From contig MAAJ01000006.1 of assembly GCA_002163085.1 (NCBI GenBank), positions 434,001 through 498,000 of the forward strand: a DNA stretch of 64,000 nucleotides, read 5' to 3'. Source of the stretch: Methylophaga sp. 42_25_T18 (lineage in GTDB: Bacteria > Pseudomonadota > Gammaproteobacteria > Nitrosococcales > Methylophagaceae). Shown in pieces: positions 19,921 to 30,259 of the stretch. Numbering within the stretch: the first letter of the stretch is position 1; each line of letters begins with the position of its first letter. A program made the position numbers and the translations under genes. The notes under the pieces are model-generated. The model did no database searches and had not been told where the DNA came from. It saw only the letters and a list, made by a program, of their open reading frames with translations.

Positions 19921-21214
19921 TTAGTCCTTCAGGCGATATTCTGCTGAACGCGCATGAGCCGTCAGACTTTCACCACGAGCCAACACCGAGGCTATGTGAC
20001 CCAATGTTTGAGCACCCTGCTGTGATACATTAATCAAACTAGAACGCTTTTGAAAATCATATACACCTAATGGTGAGCTAAACCGTGCTGTACGAGATGT
20101 CGGTAAAACATGGTTTGGTCCAGCGCAATAATCACCTAACGCTTCGGCAGTATAACGGCCCATAAAAATGGCACCGGCATGACGAATTTTTTTGGCCATC
20201 GTCATCGGCTCCTCTACGGATAACTCCAAATGTTCAGGTGCAATGAAATTAGCAACATCAACCGCTTCATCAAGATCTTTTACTTGAATTAAAGCGCCAC
20301 GCTCAGCCAATGAGGTCGCTATAATTTTTTCACGTTCCATTGTTGGTAATAATCGTTCGATGGACGCTTCAACCTGTTGTAAAAATTCAGCATCAGGTGA
20401 AATCAATATAGATTGGGCATCTTCATCGTGCTCTGCTTGTGAAAATAGATCCATGGCCACCCAATCAGGCTCGGTCTGGCCATCACAAATCACTAAAATC
20501 TCCGACGGGCCGGCAATCATATCAATACCGACTGAACCGAAGACCATCGCTTTGGCAGTAGCCACATAGATATTGCCTGGTCCGACGATTTTATCTACTT
20601 GAGGAATGGTTTCAGTACCATAAGCCAGCGCTGCAACGGCTTGGGCACCACCAATTGCAAAGATACGGTCCACGCCTGCAATAGCAGCCGCTGCCAAGAC
20701 TAAATCGTTGACGATGCCATCAGGTGTCGGTACCACCATGATTAACTCAGCAACACCTGCCACTTTAGCCGGAATAGCATTCATTAAAACCGATGAAGGA
20801 TAAGCAGCCTTACCACCAGGTACATATAAGCCCGCGCGATCCAATGGCATAATTTGTTGACCTAATACCGTGCCATCCTCTTCTGTATAAGTCCAAGAAT
20901 CTTGTTTTTGATGTTCATGATAGCTACGCACACGTTCTGCAGCAGCCTGCAAAGCTTGTCTTTGATCCGCAGGAATAGACTCTAAGGCTTGTTGAGCACG
21001 TTCTAATGATATTTCTAAATCTGTAAGCGAGCTTGCCTTTACCCGATCAAAGCGACGACTAAAATCTAAAACAGCGGCATCACCTTTGCTCTTAACTTGG
21101 CTGAGAATATCTTTGACTGTATCGCTAACAGCAGTATCTGACACTGATTCCCACGCAAGCAACGTTTCTAACTGCTGTTGAAAATCGTCATCACTTGAAT
21201 TTAACCGTTTCACC

Positions 21215-21222
<8 letters not shown>
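19921..21222 (-). CDS. hisD: Histidinol dehydrogenase
   Basis: A 433-residue zinc enzyme oxidising histidinol to histidine with NAD+. It has the [24 protein letters not shown] block, the [13 protein letters not shown] segment and [10 protein letters not shown] with metal-binding residues. The frame is open to 21279, but [10 protein letters not shown] at 21222 is the family-like start, overlapping the hisG end by eight bases. Confidence 0.95.
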
Positions 21223-23135
<1,913 letters not shown>

Positions 23136-23162
23136 TCAATCTCTATTGGGTACGCAAACGAA

Positions 23163-23384
23163 TTATCGTGGCGCTGAAGTTTTTAAAGACAATGCGTGTA
23201 ACGCACCTTCAAAGCTATCACCTAAGGTTTCATAAACCATGCGATGTTGTTGTACTGGAGTTTTACCAGCAAAAGAAGGGCTGATAATTTTGGCATCAAA
23301 GTGCTGTCCATCATCACCCAGAACTTCTACTTGGGCATCGGGCAAACCTAGCTCGATCATTTTTTTTATTTCTAATGCGTCCAT
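23163..23384 (-). CDS. ibaG: BolA/IbaG family protein
   Basis: A 73-residue BolA-fold protein starting at ATG 23384; the codon before it is TTG. The BolA helix-turn block FAGKTPVQQHRMVYETLGD carries the conserved histidine. With a monothiol glutaredoxin, members coordinate Fe-S clusters; IbaG is the form found between mlaB and murA. Length and context fit. Confidence 0.92.
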   Translation of the reverse strand: MDALEIKKMIELGLPDAQVEVLGDDGQHFDAKIISPSFAGKTPVQQHRMVYETLGDSFEGALHALSLKTSAPR

Positions 23385-23408
23385 CAATATTCCGACTATT
23401 TCTATTTT

Positions 23409-23720
23409 TTAAGCGTTAACTAACAATTCATCTAAACCACTGGCTCCAGCTATCGCTAACATTTGAGCAGGGATATGATGAAAAACAATTTTTTTATTCA
23501 ATTTTTTTGCGGTGCGCATCCAATCAACCAATAAGGCAACACCGGCACTATCACTACGCGTCACAGCTGATAAATCGATAGTTAATGCATCAGCTGGCTT
23601 AAATACATCATTTGACTGCAATAACACACCTTTCACGGTAGCAAAGCTAAGTTCACCACCCACTCGAATAAGCTGTTTTTCCGCATCAAATGTTAAGGAA
23701 AATGACTCGGCAGTGTTCAT
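23409..23720 (-). CDS. mlaB: STAS-domain lipid asymmetry protein MlaB
   Basis: A 103-residue single STAS domain, the cytosolic subunit that stabilises MlaF in the MlaFEDB transporter. The LTIDLSAVTRSDSAGVALLVDWM segment is the STAS signature, including the Thr-Ser region. It overlaps the mlaC stop by four bases. Confidence 0.9.
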   Translation of the reverse strand: MNTAESFSLTFDAEKQLIRVGGELSFATVKGVLLQSNDVFKPADALTIDLSAVTRSDSAGVALLVDWMRTAKKLNKKIVFHHIPAQMLAIAGASGLDELLVNA

Positions 23721-24358
23721 GTTTTTACTTTTTCATTTCGTTTTGCCAAACGGTCAATCAGCTTATCCATGCCACCATTCCGAATCTCTGTTGCAAAGGT
23801 AGAGCGGTAATTAGTGACCAAACTAATGCCATCTATTTTCACATCGTACACTTTCCATGCTTCTTCTTTATTCAAATACATAGACAAGGTCATTGGAATT
23901 GAAGGGCCACCCGCTTGTAAAATTTCCATTTTAACTTTTACTTTCTTTTTAGCGACATCATCATGGAATGGCAGGAATTTTATTTCTTGGCCCGCATATT
24001 CAAGCATGGCGGTTGAATACGTTCTCACCAATAACAGTCTAAACTCCGCAATAAAGCGTTCGCGTTGTTCAGGGTTTGCTTTACGCCAGTTTTTACCCAA
24101 GGCTAACTTCGACATTTTTCCAAAATCAAAGTTAGGCATTAAAATATCTTGGACCAGACCATAAATAATGCTGGGGTCTTGTTCTAATTCAACTTTATTA
24201 TCCTTGAGCGACTGCAACATTTCAGCGGTAGCACACTCAACTAGCGCTTGCGGATCAGCTATGTCAGCAGATCGAACAGTTGTAGACATTAGCAGTAATG
24301 ACAACAACATTGTCATCATTACCAGTGTGTTATGAATCAACGGTCTCATAATTGTCAT
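23717..24358 (-). CDS. mlaC: Periplasmic phospholipid-binding protein MlaC
   Basis: A 213-residue soluble shuttle carrying phospholipids between the outer-membrane MlaA complex and inner-membrane MlaFEDB. A signal peptide ends near VRSADI. The Tol_Tol_Ttg2 domain covers about 35-205, with DFGKMSKLALGKNWR and the VYDVKIDGISLVTNYRSTF end. It overlaps both neighbours by four bases. Confidence 0.94.
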   Translation of the reverse strand: MTIMRPLIHNTLVMMTMLLSLLLMSTTVRSADIADPQALVECATAEMLQSLKDNKVELEQDPSIIYGLVQDILMPNFDFGKMSKLALGKNWRKANPEQRERFIAEFRLLLVRTYSTAMLEYAGQEIKFLPFHDDVAKKKVKVKMEILQAGGPSIPMTLSMYLNKEEAWKVYDVKIDGISLVTNYRSTFATEIRNGGMDKLIDRLAKRNEKVKT

Positions 24359-24825
24359 TCCTCATCACCCTCTGCTTTACTAAACAGAAATTGACCAATC
24401 ACTTGTTCTAGCACCAACGCCGACTGCGTTAATTCTACGACATCACCATTTTGTAAAAATTCTTCTTCAGCACCCGCTTCAAGACTTATGTATTGCTCTC
24501 CTAATAAACCCGCCGTATAAATGCTGGCCGAAGTATCGGTTGGAAGATTGTCAAAAGTCGAGTACAAACTTAACGTGACTCTCGCGTTATAGTTCACAGA
24601 GTCCAAACTGATGCCGCTAACACGTCCAACTCGCACACCAGCCATCGTGACCGGAGAACGCACTTTCAGCCCACCAATATTTTCAAATTCGGCAATCACC
24701 TGATAACCGACTTCATCAGAAAAATCAGATAAATTACTCACTTTCATTGCCAACATAAACAGTGCAGCAATTCCTGCTGCTACAAACATACCAACAGTGA
24801 TTTCCGTACTTTTTTTCTGCAACAT
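24355..24825 (-). CDS. mlaD: MCE-domain lipid transport subunit MlaD
   Basis: A 156-residue inner-membrane anchored MCE protein that forms the hexameric periplasmic ring. One membrane helix lies at about residues 9-27 (EITVGMFVAAGIAALFML), the MCE domain at 38-115 (GGLKVRSPVTMAGVRVGRV), and a hydrophobic C-terminal tail follows. It starts next to the mlaE stop. Confidence 0.94.
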   Translation of the reverse strand: MLQKKSTEITVGMFVAAGIAALFMLAMKVSNLSDFSDEVGYQVIAEFENIGGLKVRSPVTMAGVRVGRVSGISLDSVNYNARVTLSLYSTFDNLPTDTSASIYTAGLLGEQYISLEAGAEEEFLQNGDVVELTQSALVLEQVIGQFLFSKAEGDEE

Positions 24826-25608
24826 TTAACCTTCTCCAAACATTAACGCTGTTAGCACAAAGTCTAAACCTAAAATAGCAAACGCTGAGTGCACAACTGT
24901 GCGTGTCGTTGCTCGTCCTACCCCTTCCGATGTGGGCAGCGCATCATAACCTTCGTATAGGGCTATCCACGTTACAACAAAACCAAATACAATACTTTTG
25001 ATTACGCCGTTTAATATATCGTCGTACCAGTCCGTTTTAGCCTGCATTTGAGACCAAAAAGCGCCATCATCAACACCTAAAAGGCCGTGACCAACCAAAA
25101 ATGCACCTATTATACCAACTGCACTGAACATCGCAGCTAATAAAGGCATTGAAATAAAGCCGGCAAGGAATCGTGGCGCAATGACTCGTCGCATGGGATC
25201 CACAGCCATCATTTCCATCCCCGATAACTGTTCCGTGCTTTTCATCAAGCCCACTTCGGCCGTTAATGCTGAACCTGCTCGGCCAGCAAATAATAGCGCA
25301 CTGACAACGGGGCCAAGTTCCCTTACCAAAGATAAGGACACCATTACACCTAAGGATTCTTCAGCACCAAAATCTACTAAGACATAATAACCTTGCAAGC
25401 TTAACACCATGCCAACAAACAAGCCTGATACCGCAATAATCAATACTGACAATACGCCAACGGAAAATAACTGTTGGATAACCAAGGAAAAACGGAGAAA
25501 CAAGCCGGGAATTCCTGCCAAAATCTGGACTAAAAACAAATGGCCGCGTCCCAGTCGTTCAAAGGTACTCAAGCCCCAACGTCCAAGGCTACGAATGATG
25601 CCAATCAT
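24826..25608 (-). CDS. mlaE: Lipid asymmetry ABC permease MlaE
   Basis: A 260-residue permease of the MlaE family with five or six hydrophobic segments. The conserved cytosolic helix segment [20 protein letters not shown] is followed by [18 protein letters not shown]. With MlaF, MlaD and MlaB it moves phospholipids across the envelope. Its start overlaps the mlaF stop by four bases. Confidence 0.95.
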   Translation of the reverse strand: MIGIIRSLGRWGLSTFERLGRGHLFLVQILAGIPGLFLRFSLVIQQLFSVGVLSVLIIAVSGLFVGMVLSLQGYYVLVDFGAEESLGVMVSLSLVRELGPVVSALLFAGRAGSALTAEVGLMKSTEQLSGMEMMAVDPMRRVIAPRFLAGFISMPLLAAMFSAVGIIGAFLVGHGLLGVDDGAFWSQMQAKTDWYDDILNGVIKSIVFGFVVTWIALYEGYDALPTSEGVGRATTRTVVHSAFAILGLDFVLTALMFGEG

Positions 25609-26420
25609 GGTGATACCTCTGGGTTTAACATGTCTTCTTTAAAGTCCACACCAGGATAATGGAATGGTACAGGACCATCAGGTAATCCTTGCATAAATTG
25701 CTTCACCCACTGGGATGAAGAACGTTTTAAGTCCACCGGTGAACCTTCAGACACAACCTTTCCACCTGATAACAAATAGACATAATCTGCTATTTCTGTT
25801 GCCTCATCGACATCATGTGAGACCACAATGCTGGTCAAGCCCATCGCATCGTTCATCCGATGAATCAAGTTGACTAGCGTACCCATAGAAATCGGATCCT
25901 GCCCTGTGAATGGCTCATCATACATAATCATCATCGGATCAAGCGTAACCGCGCGGGCTAATGCCACCCGACGTGCCATACCACCAGACAACTCATTCGG
26001 CATCAAGTCACGTGCGCAACGTAGACCGACCGCCTGTAACTTCATTAATACCAAGTCACGAATCATGCTCTCAGGTAAGTCAGTATGTTCGCGCAAGGGA
26101 AAAGCAACATTCTCAAATACAGTTAAGTCGGTGAGTAACGCACCACTCTGAAATAACATGCCCATGCGCTTACGCAGTGCATATAAACCAGAATGTGAGA
26201 GTTGATGAACATTTTGACCATCAACTTCAATCGTGCCTTTATCCGGGTGCAATTGGCCACCGATCAAACGTAACAATGTCGTTTTACCGGTACCACTGGG
26301 ACCCATGATGGCCGTGATCTTTCCGCGATGAATATCAATATTCACCCCTTCAAAAATCACTCTGTCACCACGAGAAAAGTGCAAATCCCTGATCTTTATC
26401 AGTGGCACTATCGTCTCCAA
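25605..26420 (-). CDS. mlaF: Lipid asymmetry ABC ATPase MlaF
   Basis: A 271-residue ABC ATPase energising the Mla transporter. Walker A is [15 protein letters not shown] (about 36-50), the signature is [14 protein letters not shown], Walker B is [13 protein letters not shown], and the switch histidine is in VVSHDVDEA. It is the first gene of the mla-ibaG-murA-his run; promoter signals should lie between 26421 and 26515. Confidence 0.95.
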   Translation of the reverse strand: METIVPLIKIRDLHFSRGDRVIFEGVNIDIHRGKITAIMGPSGTGKTTLLRLIGGQLHPDKGTIEVDGQNVHQLSHSGLYALRKRMGMLFQSGALLTDLTVFENVAFPLREHTDLPESMIRDLVLMKLQAVGLRCARDLMPNELSGGMARRVALARAVTLDPMMIMYDEPFTGQDPISMGTLVNLIHRMNDAMGLTSIVVSHDVDEATEIADYVYLLSGGKVVSEGSPVDLKRSSSQWVKQFMQGLPDGPVPFHYPGVDFKEDMLNPEVSP

Positions 26421-26515
26421 TAAAATAAGTATAAAAAGCGCTAATTCTCAATAAAATGAACTATTAAGTCAAATCTGATTGTGGAAAAGTTCACTCTGTT
26501 CGGCTAGAGTGTGTG

Positions 26516-26530
26516 CACCAGATTCTGGTG
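26516..26530. promoter_or_regulatory. 15-bp palindrome upstream of the mxaD-like gene
   Basis: CACCAGA-T-TCTGGTG is perfect over seven bases per arm. Outer TGTGC and GGCACA flanks extend the symmetry imperfectly. It lies about 94 bases before the mxaD-like ATG, in the divergent gap from mlaF, and is a candidate operator. No regulator gene is adjacent. Confidence 0.45.
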
Positions 26531-26623
26531 ATGGGCACATTATTAAGGTTAATACTGTTCAGTTTCCATTCAGATTCACTGTGATACTGTTTCCATCAAG
26601 CCAATTAAAAACGGAGAGAAAGA

Positions 26624-27187
26624 ATGAAGAAATTTTTAAGCCTTATAACAGCATTATTAGTTGCTGTTCCGATGTTAGCGTCAGCTCATGGCCCTACACG
26701 CCAACAAGTTCTTGAAAAAGTAACGATTAATGCCGCTCCTGATAAAGTCTGGGCAATGGTGAAAGATTTTGGTGGTTTGCACAACTGGCTTCCTGCCGTA
26801 GCCAGCACTGAATTAACAGACGAAAAAACGCGCGTATTAACAGTCGCAGCAGAAGGTAACCCAACCATCACCGAAGTGCTCATTAAATCTGATGATGAAA
26901 AAATGCTGTTAAATTACAAAATCACCGGTATGACTGTCGTTAAAACCATTACTTTTAACAGTAAAGACACTCCTTATTACACCTTGCCTGTATCAACATA
27001 CAAAGCCTGGTTGACCGTTAAAGCCGTCGAGGGTGGTTCAGAAGTACAGTGGAAAGCTAAATTCTACCGCTCATTTATGGATAACCCACCAGTACCAGAA
27101 GGTCAAAGTGATAAAGAAGCCGCTAGTACTATCAGCGGCATCTTCTCCGCTGGTTTAGCAAATTTGAAAACAATCATGGAAAAATAA
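26624..27187 (+). CDS. MxaD-like SRPBCC-fold periplasmic protein
   Basis: A 187-residue protein behind GGAGAG. The signal peptide MKKFLSLITALLVAVPMLAS is followed by one SRPBCC/START-like domain (about 27-185) with VTINAAPDKVWAMVKDFGGL and NWLP. The pattern is like MxaD of methanol oxidation clusters, a periplasmic protein reported to improve methanol dehydrogenase-cytochrome cL interaction. The following beta-propeller gene is also a common companion of PQQ dehydrogenases. No mxaF or xoxF is in the window, so the assignment rests on resemblance. Confidence 0.68.
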   Translation: MKKFLSLITALLVAVPMLASAHGPTRQQVLEKVTINAAPDKVWAMVKDFGGLHNWLPAVASTELTDEKTRVLTVAAEGNPTITEVLIKSDDEKMLLNYKITGMTVVKTITFNSKDTPYYTLPVSTYKAWLTVKAVEGGSEVQWKAKFYRSFMDNPPVPEGQSDKEAASTISGIFSAGLANLKTIMEK

Positions 27188-28174
27188 ATGCCAACGCTTT
27201 CTAGCTCGGTATTGATAAAGGCGATCTTGCAAAAGATCGCCTTTTTTGTTGTCTTCGGCGTACTTCTTATCGCATGCAATACTGAACAACCACCATACGC
27301 CTATATTACTAACCAGCTGAGTGATGATCTCAGTGTGATTGATACTGCTAACCAGCAAGTTGTAAACACCATTGCCATTGGCAACCGACCGGTAGGCATT
27401 GCTATCAGCCAAACAGGAAATCTAGCCTTCATCAGTAATTCTGAAGGTCAAGATATTACTATTATTGATACCGCTTTAATGCAAGTCACCGCTCACATTC
27501 TGGTTGGTGGTAGCCCCGTGGGCATCGCCACCAATAACGATGGTTCCAAAGTCTATGTCGCTGACTGGTATCAACATAAAATCAGTGTTATTGACAGCAA
27601 ACAAGCTAAAATAATATCAACTATTGCCGTCGGTAAATCGCCTGCAGGCATGGTGGTTGACGATAAAAACCACCGCCTCTATGTAGCCAATCGTGATGAC
27701 AATACGGTAATGATTATTGATACCGATTCACAACAAATTTTACACGCTATCACGGTCGGCACCGCACCTTTCGGATTAGCCCTATCTCCTGATGGCAACA
27801 CACTTTACAGTGTCAATGTCCGTTCTAGTGATGTCAGTGTTATCGACACTCAACTAGGCAAAGTCACCCGCACTATTAATGTTGGCGAATGGCCCTACTG
27901 CGCGGTTGTCAGCCCTGATGGAAAACATGTTTATGTAACCAATCAAGATGACAGTACTATTTCGGTGATCGATACCGTTAACCCCACCATCATAAATACC
28001 ATCGACGTCGGTGACTCTCCCGAAGGCATTGATATCACCGCCGATGGTAAATTTGTCTATGTCGCTAACTGGGGCGATGGCAGTGTCTCTATCATTAATA
28101 CCGATACTTATGCTATCGAAAAAACATTGACCACCGGCAAAGGCAGCCGTGCCTTTGGTCAATTTATCCAATAA
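27188..28174 (+). CDS. YVTN-family beta-propeller lipoprotein
   Basis: A 328-residue protein starting at the ATG directly after the mxaD-like stop; TTG at 27212 is an alternative. A hydrophobic segment ends in the lipobox LLIAC (Cys30), so it is probably lipid-anchored in the periplasm. The rest is about seven 42-residue beta-propeller repeats with VYV(A/T)N, (S/V)IDT and VGxxPxG signatures. Such proteins accompany PQQ-dependent alcohol oxidation, possibly as docking or cofactor proteins; the role here is inferred. A strong terminator-like hairpin lies inside its first codons. Its stop overlaps the rsmJ start (TAATG). Confidence 0.82.
   Translation: MPTLSSSVLIKAILQKIAFFVVFGVLLIACNTEQPPYAYITNQLSDDLSVIDTANQQVVNTIAIGNRPVGIAISQTGNLAFISNSEGQDITIIDTALMQVTAHILVGGSPVGIATNNDGSKVYVADWYQHKISVIDSKQAKIISTIAVGKSPAGMVVDDKNHRLYVANRDDNTVMIIDTDSQQILHAITVGTAPFGLALSPDGNTLYSVNVRSSDVSVIDTQLGKVTRTINVGEWPYCAVVSPDGKHVYVTNQDDSTISVIDTVNPTIINTIDVGDSPEGIDITADGKFVYVANWGDGSVSIINTDTYAIEKTLTTGKGSRAFGQFIQ
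27217..27247 (+). terminator. Intrinsic terminator inside the beta-propeller signal-peptide codons
   Basis: A perfect 12-base-pair stem (AAAGGCGATCTT / AAGATCGCCTTT) closes a GCAA tetraloop, and the T-run continues to 27247. It begins 30 bases after the mxaD-like stop, the usual place for that gene's terminator, yet it is embedded in the next reading frame. It probably limits transcription of the beta-propeller gene relative to mxaD-like. Confidence 0.8.
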
Positions 28175-28938
28175 TGTCAGCCCCACTCGACACCGCTTAT
28201 TCAGTAAGCACAGATTCAAACGAACTGGTTGAATCTGCCAAACTTTTAGCAACACAGTTAGCCCTGCCTTTCACACCCTTAAATCCAGACCAAGCCCAAC
28301 TGGTTATCACCACTCAACATCTCGAAATACGTGCGCCCGACCTGGGCAATCCAATATTTATTGATTTTGTAGAAGGTAAAAATGCCCACCGCCGGCAATT
28401 CGGTGGTGGTCGAGGCCAACCCCTAGCCAAAGCAATCGGTTTAAAAAAAGGCGCCACTCCAACCATTATTGATGCCACCGCAGGTTTTGCTCGAGATGCC
28501 TTTGTCTTAGCCAACCTAGGCTGCCCCATCACCTTAATCGAACGCAACCCATTAATCGCAACATTAATTAAAGATGCCCTCACCCGAGCGCAAGATGACG
28601 ACGATATCAGCGAAGTCATCAAGCGAATGACATTAATCAATGATGATGCAGTTAACTATCTCAGCAACCTTCAAGAGCAACAACGGCCAGAAGTGATCTA
28701 CATGGATCCCATGTACCCCAGCCGAGAAAAATCAGCCCTAGTTAAAAAAGATATGCGACTCTTACACCAACTAGCCGGCCCCGATACAGATAGTGAGCAA
28801 CTACTCACTACCGCACGAAAAACTGCGCTTAAAAGAGTCGTAGTAAAACGCCCTAAATCAGCCCCCTTCGTTGGCGACCAAAAACCTGCCACCAGCATAG
28901 AAAGCAAAAATACTCGTTATGATATTTATCTGAATTAA
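28174..28938 (+). CDS. rsmJ: 16S rRNA (guanine1516-N2)-methyltransferase RsmJ
   Basis: A 254-residue SAM-dependent methyltransferase modifying G1516 of 16S rRNA. Motif I is IIDATAGFARDAFVLANLG, the acidic motif II is LIERNP, and the catalytic-type motif is YMDPMYPSR. The HRRQFGGGRGQPLAKAIGLKKG segment is typical. It is coupled to the upstream beta-propeller gene by an overlapping stop and start. Confidence 0.94.
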   Translation: MSAPLDTAYSVSTDSNELVESAKLLATQLALPFTPLNPDQAQLVITTQHLEIRAPDLGNPIFIDFVEGKNAHRRQFGGGRGQPLAKAIGLKKGATPTIIDATAGFARDAFVLANLGCPITLIERNPLIATLIKDALTRAQDDDDISEVIKRMTLINDDAVNYLSNLQEQQRPEVIYMDPMYPSREKSALVKKDMRLLHQLAGPDTDSEQLLTTARKTALKRVVVKRPKSAPFVGDQKPATSIESKNTRYDIYLN

Positions 28939-28944
28939 AAAATA

Positions 28945-29625
28945 ATGAAACAGCTATTTACGCAATCTGTTCAATTATTAAATGCTCATCTTGGTTGGGT
29001 TCTTTTTGTTGGTATTTGTAATACACAATTACTTTCAGGGGAAATAGCTTCTAACCTTTCTCTGCTAGGAATAATCGTATCTTTCATCATGGGCATAATT
29101 ATTTATGGCCGCATTATTGCCCAAATCCAAGGTCGCGATGCTTTACCGGCATTCAAAATATTCAAAGAAAATTGGTTTAATTACATCATCGTGACAATGT
29201 TATTAGGCCTTCCCCTGTTTTTATATGCACAACTATCCAAGCTGTTTCCTATACCTGTTGAGTTTTCAATTTTTGGTAAAGAGGCTATTAGGGCATTAAT
29301 AAATACCTTAGCTATTTATGTGCTGCCACTAGTATTCATAAAGAGGTTACACCTTCTTGCTATTCTGGCCGGCATTGTATTCTTGATACAGAACTTTAAA
29401 AAAAGCATTCCAATCATTTTTATGATTGTTTGTATGTTTTTTATATATGCAGCAATGTGGTTTTGGCTCATGCAACAAACTCAATCAGACATAAGCTTAT
29501 TTTCACTTTTACCAGTCATGGCTCTAGTAAATATTTCTGTCTCATATCTAACATTTTTAATTTTTACAGCAGCAAGCTTGGTGCTTGTAGCAATGCCTTT
29601 GACAAAGAGTAAACCGAGACTTTAG
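28945..29625 (+). CDS. Hypothetical multi-pass membrane protein
   Basis: A 226-residue, very hydrophobic protein with about six membrane segments, including SLLGIIVSFIMGIIIYG, IIVTMLLGLPLFLYA and VCMFFIYAAMWFWLM. The short loops carry Lys/Arg, and the C-terminus KSKPRL is cytosolic by charge. I recognise no family. It follows rsmJ by six bases and is AT-richer than its neighbours. Its stop codon lies within the first arm of a palindromic intergenic repeat. Confidence 0.65.
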   Translation: MKQLFTQSVQLLNAHLGWVLFVGICNTQLLSGEIASNLSLLGIIVSFIMGIIIYGRIIAQIQGRDALPAFKIFKENWFNYIIVTMLLGLPLFLYAQLSKLFPIPVEFSIFGKEAIRALINTLAIYVLPLVFIKRLHLLAILAGIVFLIQNFKKSIPIIFMIVCMFFIYAAMWFWLMQQTQSDISLFSLLPVMALVNISVSYLTFLIFTAASLVLVAMPLTKSKPRL

Positions 29626-29799
29626 CCATTTCCCCGTTTTTATCGCCTCCAGGAAAGCTATCTTTTTCGGGGAAAGTGGCTAAGTGTTTGAGCGTAGCGA
29701 GTTTTTAGCCACGCCGGAAAAGGTAGTTTTTTTGGAGATTAGCGATAATGTCGGGGGCCTTTTTCTTTGGTTCTGTTTCTTTTGGGCAAACAAAAGAAA
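29622..29799. repeat. Palindromic intergenic repeat element
   Basis: The first part is an inverted repeat: TTAGCCATTTCCCCG (29622-29636) against CGGGGAAAGTGGCTAA (29668-29683). A further TTAGCCAC occurs near 29707. The second part has a perfect inverted repeat TTTCTTTTG-GGCAAA-CAAAAGAAA (29776-29799). A 65-residue open frame through it (MFERSEFLAT...) resembles the recurring spurious translations of intergenic repeats in gammaproteobacteria, not a gene. It carries no transposase and looks like a dispersed repeat of the MITE/REP kind. Confidence 0.5.
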
Positions 29800-29877
29800 T
29801 GAACGCCCTGCGGCAGCGATAAATATATGTGAAAGTAACGAGGAAGTATTTACTCTTAATCAACTGTTAGGTTTGTC

Positions 29878-30228
29878 ATGAAAACAAAAGTAATATTTTC
29901 AATAATGCTCATGTGCTTGATAGGTTCAGCATATTCCTTTGATTGGGAATCGTTCCCATTGCCCGAACTAACTCAAAATAAATCTGAGCATCAGCAGGCA
30001 TTTTTAAAAGTGAGAGAATTAATTGAAAACGCTGGTTACACAGAAGAAGAGTTTAAGGTTAATTACACTTGCACTGATAAAAGTTGCGAAATAAATATAT
30101 ATCCCAAGGAACTTGATCTAGAAGAGGAAAAGTACGGGTTATATTTTGGCTGCCCACTAAAATGGTGTGCCACAATAATTTATTCTGTATCAGAGCAAAA
30201 AATAATAAAAAAAGAACATTGGCAATGA
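29878..30228 (+). CDS. Hypothetical small secreted protein
   Basis: A 116-residue protein with a signal peptide ending at AYS-FDWES. The mature part is acidic with four cysteines in two close pairs (CTDKSC and CPLKWC), suggesting two disulfides or a small metal site in the periplasm. I recognise no family. It follows the intergenic repeat, and its base composition is AT-rich compared with neighbours, so it may be an accessory gene. Confidence 0.6.
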   Translation: MKTKVIFSIMLMCLIGSAYSFDWESFPLPELTQNKSEHQQAFLKVRELIENAGYTEEEFKVNYTCTDKSCEINIYPKELDLEEEKYGLYFGCPLKWCATIIYSVSEQKIIKKEHWQ

Positions 30229-30259
30229 CAATATTCACTAGAAATTCAAGACTAGAAAA

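Noticed and set aside
29684-29881. 65-residue open frame MFERSEFLAT...
   Set aside because: It lies on the palindromic repeat, has no ribosome site, and resembles recurring spurious repeat translations.
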